In this document: in pieces, positions 24,813 through 31,943 of the stretch
Layout: the number at the start of each line of letters is the position of its first letter
Numbering within the stretch: the first letter of the stretch is position 1
NCBI RefSeq assembly: GCF_904066215.1
Contig: NZ_LR880475.1
Location: forward strand, 1 to 34,223
Direction: 5' to 3'
Source: Microbacterium sp. Nx66
Lineage (GTDB): Bacteria; Actinomycetota; Actinomycetes; Actinomycetales; Microbacteriaceae
DNA length: 34,223 nt
Notes under the pieces: generated by a model
The model's database searches: none
What the model was told of the DNA's origin: nothing
Seen by the model: the letters and a program-made list of their open reading frames with translations, nothing else
Program-made: the position numbers and the translations under genes

Positions 24813-24946
24813 ACGTGCTCCTGTGGGCACAACGAAGCCCCGGTTACCCACCGGTTCTTCGAAACTCGATCCGTACCAGTCGCCAAACTCAGCGGATCGA
24901 AAGACTTGGGAGAAGCCCGCCGCACTCGCGGCGGGCTCTTTCTTTT
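24813..24946 (+). ncRNA. Predicted antisense RNA over the rep leader
   Basis: On the plus strand, TGGATA (24778-24783), 17 bp and TACTCT (24801-24806) form a plausible weak promoter with a start near 24813. The transcript would cover the rep ribosome binding site in antisense. It would contain an 8-bp hairpin (TCGATCCG 24866-24873 / CGGATCGA 24893-24900) and end at a strong terminator (24915-24946). About 134 nt. No plus-strand gene lies here that could otherwise need this terminator. Confidence 0.4.
24915..24946 (+). terminator. Strong plus-strand terminator between rep and copG-like gene
   Basis: GCCCGCCGC, loop ACTC, GCGGCGGGC, then TCTTTCTTTT: a textbook rho-independent terminator on the plus strand. 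On the minus strand the tail is only TTCTCCC, so it is clearly oriented against the rep direction. Confidence 0.85.
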
Positions 24947-25184
24947 AAGCGACGACGATAGGCAGCTCCCCGTCGTGAGGTTCGGGCTGCGGCAGCCAGG
25001 CCGGCACGCCGCGGTCGGTAAGCTCGGTTTCCAGGTGGTCGACGAGTGCTTCGAAGAGCGCGGCCCCTGAGAGGCCCGACTGCTTCGCAATCACCGCGAA
25101 GCGATCCTTCTTCTCTTCCTCGACCACGAGCGACACCCGCGCGGACGCGGTGCGCGTACCCCTAGGAATCTGTCTCCGAGTCAT
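24945..25184 (-). CDS. CopG-like ribbon-helix-helix repressor
   Basis: A 79-residue protein with the RHH pattern RVSLVVEEEKKDRFAVIAKQSGLSGAALFEALVDHLE (one strand and two helices, residues about 16-50) and an acidic/Pro-rich tail. Such proteins control plasmid copy number by repressing their own promoter and rep. Two perfect GGTGTTAACACC palindromes lie just upstream of the ATG (25184) and are the likely operators. The ATG lacks a clear ribosome binding site. It precedes the rep candidate on the same strand with about 130 bp between them, as in cop-rep cassettes. Confidence 0.7.
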   Translation of the reverse strand: MTRRQIPRGTRTASARVSLVVEEEKKDRFAVIAKQSGLSGAALFEALVDHLETELTDRGVPAWLPQPEPHDGELPIVVA

Positions 25185-25197
25185 ACCCGCGAGCGTA

Positions 25198-25254
25198 TTG
25201 GTGTTAACACCGCGAGGGCCAGAGTGACACGCCGAGTTGGTGTTAACACCGCGA
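25198..25254. promoter_or_regulatory. Twin operator: two copies of TTGGTGTTAACACCGCGA
   Basis: An 18-bp direct repeat at 25198-25215 and 25237-25254, spaced 39 bp. Each contains the perfect 12-bp palindrome GGTGTTAACACC. It lies between the start of the RHH gene (minus) and the plus-strand NrdH gene region, so it may control both directions. Confidence 0.75.
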
Positions 25255-25439
25255 TGCGGCGCTGTGCCAGCTGGTGGAGTTGCACGGCGTTCCGATCGCA
25301 TCAAGGGCGCTATGCGATTCCTGCGGAATCCAGCCAGGGCTGGCCCTTGACCCGCTCTCCACGCCGCGCAGAGGCGGCAAGTACCAACCGATGCCGAGGC
25401 ATCGGCTGGGAGCCGACAAGGCGGAGAGGATGACGAACG

Positions 25440-25679
25440 ATGAGCGCACAGGTGACGGTCTACGGGGCTGAGGGCTGCTGGAAGTGCACGAACACGGCAC
25501 GAGCGTTGGAGCTGGCCGGCATCGTGCATCAGGTCGTCGATGTCGACGCTGCCGGCCTCCGAGACGAGCTGCGTGATCGGGGCATCCGAGAGCTGCCGTA
25601 CGTCGTCCTCAATGGTGGCGGCAGCTGGACCGGACTACGGCTCGACAAGATCGTGGAGCTGCGGAGAGTGGCCGTCTAG
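25440..25679 (+). CDS. nrdH: Glutaredoxin-like NrdH protein 2
   Basis: A 79-residue NrdH-type glutaredoxin. Seen: VTVYGAEGCWKCTNTARALELAGI with the CxxC active site (CWKC), RELPYVVLNGGGSWTGLRLDKI with the cis-Pro and the conserved W-x-G-x-R/D pattern of NrdH. It would deliver electrons from thioredoxin reductase to class Ib ribonucleotide reductase. GGAGAGG lies ten bases before the ATG. A plus-strand frame directly upstream (about 25268-25471) reads LHGVPIASRALCDSCGIQPG with a CxxC and overlaps the start in another frame; it may be a small gene, but the start is unclear. A hairpin terminator follows. Confidence 0.87.
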   Translation: MSAQVTVYGAEGCWKCTNTARALELAGIVHQVVDVDAAGLRDELRDRGIRELPYVVLNGGGSWTGLRLDKIVELRRVAV

Positions 25680-25709
25680 CGCCCAGCTCTAGCAGCTGGT
25701 CGCAACGAT

Positions 25710-25753
25710 GATGTGTCCCGCCGTCCGATACTCGTTCCGCGGCGGGACGCATC
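25710..25753. terminator. Bidirectional terminator hairpin between converging genes
   Basis: Arms 25710-25723 and 25740-25753 pair at 13 of 14 positions (GATGTGTCCCGCCG / CGGCGGGACGCATC) with a 16-base loop. It lies exactly between the nrdH stop and the stop of the converging hypothetical gene. Confidence 0.65.
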
Positions 25754-26067
25754 TACCGTCTTTGCACGGCGCTGGCCCATACCCATGTGTGGTGTGGGTG
25801 CACGGTGTCGGGCGACCGCCAGCGCACGAGCACGGCATCCCGCGTCCAGGCAATCGCCTCGGCCTCGATGAGCTGTGGTTCAGTCCAGAGCACCTGGTGG
25901 GGAATCCACGCGGTTACTGGGATCGGCTCGCGGGCGTCCCGGCGCATCCCTGAGCTTTTCAGCTCGGGCTCCGAGAGCCCCACGGGGCGCGTCTGGCGGT
26001 CGATCTTGTCGCTCGCCCGGGCGATATCCCCTTCGAGCAATTCGGGGTAGCGCTTGTTCTGGCCCAT
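25753..26067 (-). CDS. Hypothetical protein
   Basis: A 104-residue soluble protein, not recognised. The N-terminus is charged and helical (NKRYPELLEGDIARASDKID), followed by EPIPVTAWIPHQVLWTEPQLIEAEAIAWTRDAVLVRWRSP, a pattern of alternating strands. It is rich in Trp. Small conserved proteins of this kind often sit between plasmid replication and cargo regions. No signal peptide or membrane segment. The ATG at 26067 has no clear ribosome binding site, but the upstream DNA is AT-richer and contains a short dyad (CAGAT-GTTCGA-ATCTG), so a leaderless start is possible. Confidence 0.6.
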   Translation of the reverse strand: MGQNKRYPELLEGDIARASDKIDRQTRPVGLSEPELKSSGMRRDAREPIPVTAWIPHQVLWTEPQLIEAEAIAWTRDAVLVRWRSPDTVHPHHTWVWASAVQRR

Positions 26068-26172
26068 GGGGATAATGGTAGTTCAGATGTTCGAATCTGA
26101 CGGATCAGATTTTCCCCGATAATCGCAATTATGTCAGTATGAAGCAGGCAGCCGAGTAACAAGGCACAATTC

Positions 26173-26208
26173 AAGGCGCCGTGACTCGAGGTCGAGTCAC
26201 GGCGCCTT
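26173..26208. terminator. Perfect 17-bp-stem hairpin
   Basis: AAGGCGCCGTGACTCGA, two bases, then the exact inverted copy. It is typical of a strong terminator of an rRNA, tRNA or operon end, but no gene ends here on either strand. It may be a scar of a lost gene or may insulate the two sides. Confidence 0.6.
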
Positions 26209-26299
26209 CTCGTCCCCAGCCCTTTTGCTGTGGCGGACACACCCTTCGACTTCTCATGCTGATCTTTGACGACAGCCTCTATCTCTTCCCGCGTGCCAG

Positions 26300-26503
26300 A
26301 TGCAAGACGGAAAGGTGGTCGGCTGGCTGACCGATGTCCTTCGTGTTCTACAGACCGGGACTCAAAGCCGCTGGACCCGGGCACAGTGGTTGAACACGCC
26401 ATACCCTGACGGTGAACCAACCGCTCCTGAGAAGATGCTCGCCGGTGGGCTCGACGAGAATCTTGCGAAGGCGAGGCACGACGCATGGTCTTGGGGTTCG
26501 TAA
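26300..26503 (+). CDS. Orphan Xre/MbcA/ParS-like toxin-binding domain protein
   Basis: A 67-residue frame. RWTRAQWLNTPYPDGEPTAPEKMLAGGLDENLAKARHDAWSW (split by eye) resembles the C-terminal toxin-binding domain (DUF2384) of antitoxins that pair with RES toxins. Full antitoxins carry about 80 more residues with an HTH, which are missing, and no RES toxin follows. It is probably a remnant or a stand-alone anti-toxin domain. The start at 26300 has no good ribosome binding site. Confidence 0.45.
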   Translation: MQDGKVVGWLTDVLRVLQTGTQSRWTRAQWLNTPYPDGEPTAPEKMLAGGLDENLAKARHDAWSWGS

Positions 26504-26537
26504 GAAGACCTCCAGCGGCGACTGACAGCGCTGTGTG

Positions 26538-26549
26538 GCTTAGCTAAGC
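26538..26549. promoter_or_regulatory. 12-bp palindrome upstream of the VIT operon
   Basis: GCTTAGCTAAGC is a perfect palindrome 25 bp before the small gene ahead of the VIT transporter. The half GCTTAGCTAA recurs at 26723-26732, just before the VIT start codon. The TTAGCTAA core slightly resembles half-sites of DtxR/IdeR-type metal regulators; this is a guess. Confidence 0.4.
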
Positions 26550-26573
26550 TCGCAGCGCTTCTCGGAGGAGTTG

Positions 26574-26732
26574 ATGCAGCTGACGAGTGCGGACCGTCTG
26601 GAGGCGACCGCTTCCCAGTCTCAGGAGTTGGCGGCCCAGGTGGCGTGCGAGCGGGGACTCCGTCCGGTTTTGTACTCAATCCGCGATAATCTTGAATCAG
26701 TCTGCGAAACCAGTCGAAGGATGCTTAGCTAA
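26574..26732 (+). CDS. Small ORF upstream of the VIT transporter
   Basis: A 52-residue frame starting MQLTSADRLEATASQSQELA with a very good ribosome binding site (GGAGGAG, four bases). It ends RDNLESVCETSRRMLS, five bases before the transporter's ATG. No domain is recognised; it is mostly helical, with two Cys. It could be a real small protein, a leader peptide, or the start of a gene cut off when the transporter arrived. Confidence 0.45.
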   Translation: MQLTSADRLEATASQSQELAAQVACERGLRPVLYSIRDNLESVCETSRRMLS

Positions 26733-26736
26733 CGCC

Positions 26737-27465
26737 ATGGACGACAACGCGCTTGAGGGCGCCCACCTCAACGAGCCTCACTCTGGCGATCTCGGTGGGC
26801 GATTGAACTGGTTGCGGGCAGGCGTTCTGGGCGCCAACGATGGCATCGTCTCGGTCGCGGCGCTCGTCGTGGGTGTCGCCGGGGCGACGACGGATTTCGC
26901 TCCTCTGCTGACGGCGGGCATCGCGGGGCTGGTCGGTGGGGCGATCTCGATGGCGCTGGGTGAGTACGTTTCGGTCAGCAGTCAGAGCGATAGCCAGCGG
27001 GCACTGATCGCGAAGGAACGCCAGGAGCTGGCAGACGATCCCGCTGCGGAGCTCGAAGAGCTCACTGGGATCTACCAGGCGAAGGGGCTGACTCCGGAGA
27101 CAGCACGCAAGGTCGCGGAAGAGCTGACCGCCCACGACGTCCTCACCGCGCACCTGGAAGCAGAGCTCGGAATGACCGAAGACCACGTGGTGAGCCCGTG
27201 GGCTGCGGCTGGAGCGTCGGCTCTTGCTTTCACTATCGGCGGGTTGCTCCCGTTGCTGGCGATCCTGCTGCCGCCCGTCGACCTGCGCGTCCCGATCACA
27301 TTCGCCGTCGTCCTGCTCGCGCTGGCGCTGACGGGGTTCGTAAGTGCCAAGATTGGCGGGAACCCTGCGGTCCGGCCAACGGTCAGGGTCGTGGTCGGTG
27401 GGGCGCTCGCTCTCGCCGCGACGTTCGCACTCGGCTCGTTGCTCGGAACGACCGGCATTGCCTGA
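26737..27465 (+). CDS. VIT/CCC1-family metal transporter
   Basis: A 242-residue membrane protein of the vacuolar iron transporter family, which exports Fe(II) and/or Mn(II) from the cytoplasm. Seen: LNWLRAGVLGANDGIVSVAALVVGVAGA (first helix signature), GLVGGAISMALGEYVSVSSQSD with the conserved Met/Glu region, then a cytoplasmic helical metal-binding insert (residues 88-150, with ERQELADDPAAELEELTGIYQAKGL and several Glu). Three more helices follow (SPWAAAGASALAFTIGG, VPITFAVVLLALALTGFVSAKI, VRVVVGGALALAATFALGSLLG). Length is normal. Export would protect from metal stress, fitting the redox genes that follow. Confidence 0.9.
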   Translation: MDDNALEGAHLNEPHSGDLGGRLNWLRAGVLGANDGIVSVAALVVGVAGATTDFAPLLTAGIAGLVGGAISMALGEYVSVSSQSDSQRALIAKERQELADDPAAELEELTGIYQAKGLTPETARKVAEELTAHDVLTAHLEAELGMTEDHVVSPWAAAGASALAFTIGGLLPLLAILLPPVDLRVPITFAVVLLALALTGFVSAKIGGNPAVRPTVRVVVGGALALAATFALGSLLGTTGIA

Positions 27466-27538
27466 GAATTACCTATGACAGCTTCAGGTGCACGGCTTTC
27501 TTAAAGCTCCCTCAGAGGGCCGCGTGGACGATGACGTC

Positions 27539-28948
27539 ATGAGCACCCTCCGCACCGCCCCGACATTCACGCCGACCGTGCGTATATCAAAGCCCCGGGT
27601 CGCCACCTCGTGGTGGCGGGTCGCCGCACTCGGGGTGATCTGGGCGACGAGCTTGTTCGTCGTCGCACTGTGGGTGGCCGGGGGCGGGGTGACCGCCGTA
27701 CTCGGTTTCTCTGCGGAGAGCGTGACCACTCTGGGAAGGCTCTCCGGGCTCGTCGCAGCGAACCTGCTGCTCTATCAGGTGTTGCTGATGGCGAAGGTTC
27801 CGCTATTCGAGCGGGGGTTCGGGCGTGAGGGAATTACCCGGTTTCATCGACAGGTCGGCTTCTGGTCGTTCTGGTTGATGGGTCTGCACATCCTGCTGCT
27901 GGTCATCGGGTACGCCGCGGCAGCAGATGTCGGCCTGTGGGATCAGCTGTGGAGTTTCGTCTGGGATTACCCGGGAATGCTGCTGGCCACCGCGGGAACC
28001 GGACTGCTCGTGATGGTCGTGATCACCTCGATCCGCCGTGCCCGCCGCCGCCTGCGGTACGAGTCGTGGCACCTTCTACACCTGTACGCCTACCTCGGTG
28101 TCTTCCTCGCGCTGCCCCACCAGTTGTGGACGGGAGGCGACTTCCTCGCATCAACACCGGCCACGATCTACTGGTGGTCACTGTGGACTGTCGCAGCGGC
28201 AGCCGTCATCGTCTTCCGCGTCATCGCACCATTTGTCCGCTCGCATCGACACGCTCTCCGCGTCGACACCGTCGCACCCGACGGTGCAGCCGGTATCACC
28301 GTGCGCGTGTCCGGTCGGGACCTCCGTGCGCTGAAGGCACGGGCGGGCCAGTTCTTCGTGTGGCGGTTCTTGGATGGGCCGGGATGGATGCGAGGGCACC
28401 CCTTCTCCCTCTCGGCTGCTCCGGGAGACACATACGCGCTCACAGCGCGCCTCGTCGGCGACGGCACGACGCGACTCGCGTCGCTGCGTCCGGGCACCCG
28501 AGTGTTGGTGGAGGGACCGTTCGGGGAGATGACCGGAGATCGCCGCACGGGCCGGAAGCTCCTCATGGTCGGTGCGGGAGCCGGAGTGGCCCCGCTCGTA
28601 TCGCTCCTCGAGGCGGAGCGATACGAGCCAGGTGACGCGGCCCTGGTCGTCCGGGACACTGCGGACCCTGACGCCCTGCTGCGGGAGCCGATTTCGTCGC
28701 TGATACGTGAGCGCGGGGTGCGTCACTTCCCGCTCACCGGCCCGCGCGCGGGCGGCAACTCCCCGTGGCTTCCGGCCACCCACACCGCCTGGAATGGCCC
28801 CGATCTGCTCCGCTACATCGCCCCTGACCCGGACGAGTACGACGTGTACCTGTGCGGCCCCGACAGTTGGATGCGCGCTCTACGAGAAGACCTCCGCGGC
28901 GCCGGTTTCACCGCCGACCGCATCCACTCCGAATCGTTCACCCCCTGA
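27539..28948 (+). CDS. Ferric reductase-like transmembrane oxidoreductase
   Basis: A 469-residue flavocytochrome. Six or so helices carry heme-ligand candidates His103 (RFHRQVGFW), His117 (GLHIL), His178/His181 (SWHLLH) and His194 (ALPHQL). The C-terminal half is a ferredoxin-reductase-like domain with the FAD motif HPFSLSA, the NAD(P)H loop GAGAGVAPL and YLCGPDSWM. It would move electrons from cytoplasmic NAD(P)H across the membrane. The start at 27539 (MSTLRTAPTF) fits the family better than an ATG 17 codons upstream; no strong ribosome binding site is seen. It is first in an operon with an FMN-binding lipid-side protein and ApbE, which suggests transfer to an extracytoplasmic covalent FMN. 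Confidence 0.9.
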   Translation: MSTLRTAPTFTPTVRISKPRVATSWWRVAALGVIWATSLFVVALWVAGGGVTAVLGFSAESVTTLGRLSGLVAANLLLYQVLLMAKVPLFERGFGREGITRFHRQVGFWSFWLMGLHILLLVIGYAAAADVGLWDQLWSFVWDYPGMLLATAGTGLLVMVVITSIRRARRRLRYESWHLLHLYAYLGVFLALPHQLWTGGDFLASTPATIYWWSLWTVAAAAVIVFRVIAPFVRSHRHALRVDTVAPDGAAGITVRVSGRDLRALKARAGQFFVWRFLDGPGWMRGHPFSLSAAPGDTYALTARLVGDGTTRLASLRPGTRVLVEGPFGEMTGDRRTGRKLLMVGAGAGVAPLVSLLEAERYEPGDAALVVRDTADPDALLREPISSLIRERGVRHFPLTGPRAGGNSPWLPATHTAWNGPDLLRYIAPDPDEYDVYLCGPDSWMRALREDLRGAGFTADRIHSESFTP

Positions 28949-28967
28949 GCACCGAGGGAGCATCGCC

Positions 28968-29423
28968 ATGAAGAAGATCATCTACGCACTCCTCGCGACC
29001 CTGAGCGGGATCGTCCTCCTGTTCAGCTACCGCACCTCCCTCGACGCTGTTCCCTCCTCCGACATCGCCAGCCCCGCCAGCAGCACCACCCAGAGCACCA
29101 GCGGGTCCGCATCGACCACCACAGCCGGGACAACGACGGGGCTCACGGACGGAACGTTCACCGGCGACACCGCCCAGACGCGCTACGGGCCCATCCAGGT
29201 GCAGATCACCGTGACGGGAGGGAAGATCACCGACGCGCAAGCGCTCCAGTACCCCGACAGCAACGGTCGAGACCGACAGATCAACGCACACGCGATCCCG
29301 CTGCTGGTCTCCGAGACCGTCCAGGGCCAGAGCGCACACATCCAGATGGTGTCCGGCGCCACCTACACCAGCGACGGATACACGAGCTCGCTGCAGAGCG
29401 CTGTCGATCAGGCACAACAATGA
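28968..29423 (+). CDS. Extracytoplasmic FMN-binding domain protein
   Basis: A 151-residue protein. A signal or anchor helix (residues 4-21, IIYALLATLSGIVLLFSY) and a Ser/Thr/Ala-rich linker (30-60) precede an FMN_bind domain. The domain has GTFTGDTAQTRYGPIQVQI and the attachment motif SGATYTSDGY (129-138), in which Thr134 is the likely site of covalent FMN. GAGGGAG lies seven bases before the ATG. It sits 19 bp after the ferric reductase gene and overlaps apbE by four bases. It probably accepts electrons from the reductase. Confidence 0.9.
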   Translation: MKKIIYALLATLSGIVLLFSYRTSLDAVPSSDIASPASSTTQSTSGSASTTTAGTTTGLTDGTFTGDTAQTRYGPIQVQITVTGGKITDAQALQYPDSNGRDRQINAHAIPLLVSETVQGQSAHIQMVSGATYTSDGYTSSLQSAVDQAQQ

Positions 29424-30217
29424 CCCCGCCAGACATCCACGTGCACGTCGAGCACATCATGGGCACCGCCATTAGCATCCACATCGTCGACCCGCGTGAC
29501 GACACTGTCGCACGGGATGCGGTGCGGGCGTGCGTTGCCGACCTCCGCGACATCGACCGTGTGTTCTCGACCTACCGGGCCGACTCCGACATCAGCCGCA
29601 TCCGGGCCGGTGACCTCCGCATCCAGGACGCTGACCCGCGCGTGGCAGAGGTCGCTGCCGCGTGCGCCGACTACGAACACGCGACCGGCGGACTCTTCGC
29701 CGCATCGTGGCGGGGCGGGTTCGACCCCACCGGGTACGTCAAAGGATGGGCAGTGGAGCACGCGAGCAGACGACACCTCGCCCCTCTTCTCGCATCAGCT
29801 CGAGCGGTCGGCGTCAATGCCGGAGGGGATCTTCAATTGTTCACCGCACAGGACTCGGACTGGGTCTGGGACGTGGGCATCGCAGACCCCCACCGCCCGG
29901 GAAGAGTTCTCGCGACGATGCAGGTGACGAACGGGGCTGTGGCCACGTCCGGTCCGGCCGAACGCGGCAGCCACATCATCGATCCGCGCACCGGTCACCG
30001 CGCGCACGGCATCGCCTCCGTCACCGTCGTCGCCGACACTCTCGCTCACGCAGACGTCTGGGCCACAGCCGCCATCGCCGCAGGCCCCTCCGACACCACC
30101 TGGATCGCCGCCTCCCACACGAGGACCGGGCTGCTCGTCACGCAGACTGGAGCCACCACACGGTGGATCGGGTCGACACCCGTCGAGATCACCACGGCGT
30201 CGTCGTGGGCAGCGTAA
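29420..30217 (+). CDS. apbE: FAD:protein FMN transferase
   Basis: A 265-residue ApbE that links FMN from FAD to Thr/Ser of its target, here surely the FMN-binding protein one gene upstream. Seen: IMGTAISIHIVD, FSTYRADSDISRI (49-61), FDPTGYVKGWAVE (101-113), NAGGDLQ (133-139) and ATSGPAERGSHIIDPRTG (175-192) with the metal/flavin-site residues. No lipoprotein signal is visible, unlike many Gram-negative ApbE proteins. The start overlaps the previous stop (ATGA). Its 3' end overlaps the converging histidine kinase gene by 29 bp. Confidence 0.93.
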   Translation: MTPPDIHVHVEHIMGTAISIHIVDPRDDTVARDAVRACVADLRDIDRVFSTYRADSDISRIRAGDLRIQDADPRVAEVAAACADYEHATGGLFAASWRGGFDPTGYVKGWAVEHASRRHLAPLLASARAVGVNAGGDLQLFTAQDSDWVWDVGIADPHRPGRVLATMQVTNGAVATSGPAERGSHIIDPRTGHRAHGIASVTVVADTLAHADVWATAAIAAGPSDTTWIAASHTRTGLLVTQTGATTRWIGSTPVEITTASSWAA

Positions 30218-31172
30218 GAAGGAACACTGTCCCTCCCGGGGACGTCGATTCGACGACAACACTCCCTCCGGCGCGCTGTGCGACATCCCGCACCAGCGAG
30301 AGCCCGATCCCGAATCCGCGCCCACGGCCGCTGTCGGGAGTGCGAGCGAACCTCTCGAACACCTGAGCAGGGTCGATACCGGAGATCCCCGCCCCGTGGT
30401 CCGTCACACGGATCTCCACCCCGCTCGCCGACCGCCGTGCCGAGAGCTCGACCGCGCCCCCTGCCGGTGAGTGCGCGACCGCGTTATCCAGGAGTGCGAC
30501 CAGGGCCCGCACGAGCGTCACCGTCGGCACCGGCACGACAGCGTCCACGACGTCGACGTCGATCCTCACGTCCGCTTCGTCCGCCAGGGAGCGGATCGCC
30601 GCGGTGGCGTCGCGGACGGCATCACCGAGGACCGCTGATTCTCCGGCGAACGACTGTCCTTCTGCGGCGAGAAGCATGTCGGAGAGGACGTCGCGCATGC
30701 GATCCGCGTCTCCTCGCAGCTCGCGCGCCGTCGCGGTCACGTCCTCGCCGCGGTCCAGACGGCGCTGCAGGATCTGGATCCGGCTCGTCAGCGCCGTCAA
30801 CGGCGTACGGAGCTCATGACTCGCATCCGCGACGAACTGTCGTTGCCGCCGCAAAGCGTCGCTCAACGGGAGTGCTGCTCGCCGCGCGGCGATACTCGCA
30901 ACCACTGCCAGCAACAGCACCCCCACCAGGCCGAGCAGGACCACTGCGGGCACGAGAACACTGATGTCGACGACGAAGTCGTCGCCGCCCGCACCCGGGA
31001 ACCACCCGCCCTCGTGCCTCTCGCCCTCACGGCGCGACGACGACAGCACCACCGCGAGAAGAATCAGCACACCTCCGAGGACGATCACCCCGGAGGAGAT
31101 GCCTACCCAGACCGCGACGACCCGAGCAGCCCGCCGCACCTTCTCCGCATCCGGGTCTCTTTGCGCACTCAT
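30189..31172 (-). CDS. Two-component sensor histidine kinase
   Basis: A 327-residue membrane kinase. Two membrane segments (about 21-44 and 70-92) flank a very short outer loop of about 25 residues (SRREGERHEGGWFPGAGGDD), too short for a classical sensor domain. There is no full HAMP domain. H-box FVADASHELRTPLTAL, N-box LLDNAVAHSP, G1 VTDHGAGI, and G2 GRGFGIGLSLV are all intact. The His and Glu in the loop might bind a metal. The start overlaps the regulator's stop (ATGA at 31169-31172). It converges on the ferric reductase/apbE operon and likely controls it or the VIT gene. Confidence 0.92.
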   Translation of the reverse strand: MSAQRDPDAEKVRRAARVVAVWVGISSGVIVLGGVLILLAVVLSSSRREGERHEGGWFPGAGGDDFVVDISVLVPAVVLLGLVGVLLLAVVASIAARRAALPLSDALRRQRQFVADASHELRTPLTALTSRIQILQRRLDRGEDVTATARELRGDADRMRDVLSDMLLAAEGQSFAGESAVLGDAVRDATAAIRSLADEADVRIDVDVVDAVVPVPTVTLVRALVALLDNAVAHSPAGGAVELSARRSASGVEIRVTDHGAGISGIDPAQVFERFARTPDSGRGRGFGIGLSLVRDVAQRAGGSVVVESTSPGGTVFLLTLPTTTPW

Positions 31173-31843
31173 GACGGGTTCCCCGCCCGATACCCGCGCG
31201 CTCTGACCGTCTCGATCATCTCCGGAGTCGTCTTCTTCCGCACATAGTGCACATACGTGTCCACGGAGCTCGCGGAATCGCCGGCAGGGAACACCGCCCC
31301 GAGGATCTCTTCTCGACTGAACACATGGTCCGGACTCCCGCTGAGCACCTCCAACAGCGCGCTCTCCGTCGCCGTGAGCGCGATCCGGTACCCCGACGGG
31401 TCAAAGACCGCCTGTGCTGTCGGGGCGAAACTCCACTGACCGAGCTCGCGCCGCGCCCCACCCGACTGGAAGCCCCGCTGCAATGCGCGCAGCCGTGCCA
31501 GCAGCTCGTCGTAATCGAACGGCTTGACCAGGTAGTCGTTCGCCCCACCATCGAGCCCCGCGACCTTGTCGTCCACCGCGCCCAGGGCAGTCAGCATGAG
31601 CACCGGGGTCGTGATGTGCGCCGTGCGCACCGCGCGAACAAGATCGACACCGTCCATCCCCGGCAGCCGTCGGTCCACCACGATCAGGTCATACCGTGCG
31701 CCCAGCGCCAAACGCAGGGCGACCTCGCCGTCGGACGCATGATCGACCCGGTAGGTCTCTGACAACACCTCGACCGTCATCGCCGCGATCAGTGGATCGT
31801 CCTCGACGTACAGCACGGACGCGAGCTTCGAGGATCCCACCAT
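31169..31843 (-). CDS. OmpR-family response regulator
   Basis: A 224-residue regulator. The receiver domain has VEDDP (14-18), phospho-acceptor Asp57 (IVVDRRLPGMDG), Thr85 and Lys107 (DYLVKPFD). A winged-helix output domain follows with LTATESALLEVLSG and SVDTYVHYVRKKTT. The start at 31843 is chosen by alignment to the receiver; there is no ribosome binding site, so a leaderless transcript is possible. It is cotranscribed with the kinase. Confidence 0.92.
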   Translation of the reverse strand: MVGSSKLASVLYVEDDPLIAAMTVEVLSETYRVDHASDGEVALRLALGARYDLIVVDRRLPGMDGVDLVRAVRTAHITTPVLMLTALGAVDDKVAGLDGGANDYLVKPFDYDELLARLRALQRGFQSGGARRELGQWSFAPTAQAVFDPSGYRIALTATESALLEVLSGSPDHVFSREEILGAVFPAGDSASSVDTYVHYVRKKTTPEMIETVRARGYRAGNPS

Positions 31844-31943
31844 GAGGTGATACTGCCACGCGCCACCGGCATCACGCCATGACTCCCGACGAGCGCGCAA
31901 CGGAATCGACCGTCTCGCTCACACAGCAGATGCCGTGCTCACG

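Noticed and set aside
25198..25254. CRISPR-like or iteron array
   Set aside because: Only two repeats are present, each an internal palindrome, and there are no further spaced copies; operators explain them better.
26085..26100. CAGATGTTCGAATCTG as a tRNA T-arm or attachment site
   Set aside because: It resembles a T-loop by eye, but the stem and loop sizes are wrong and no acceptor stem or anticodon arm can be formed around it.
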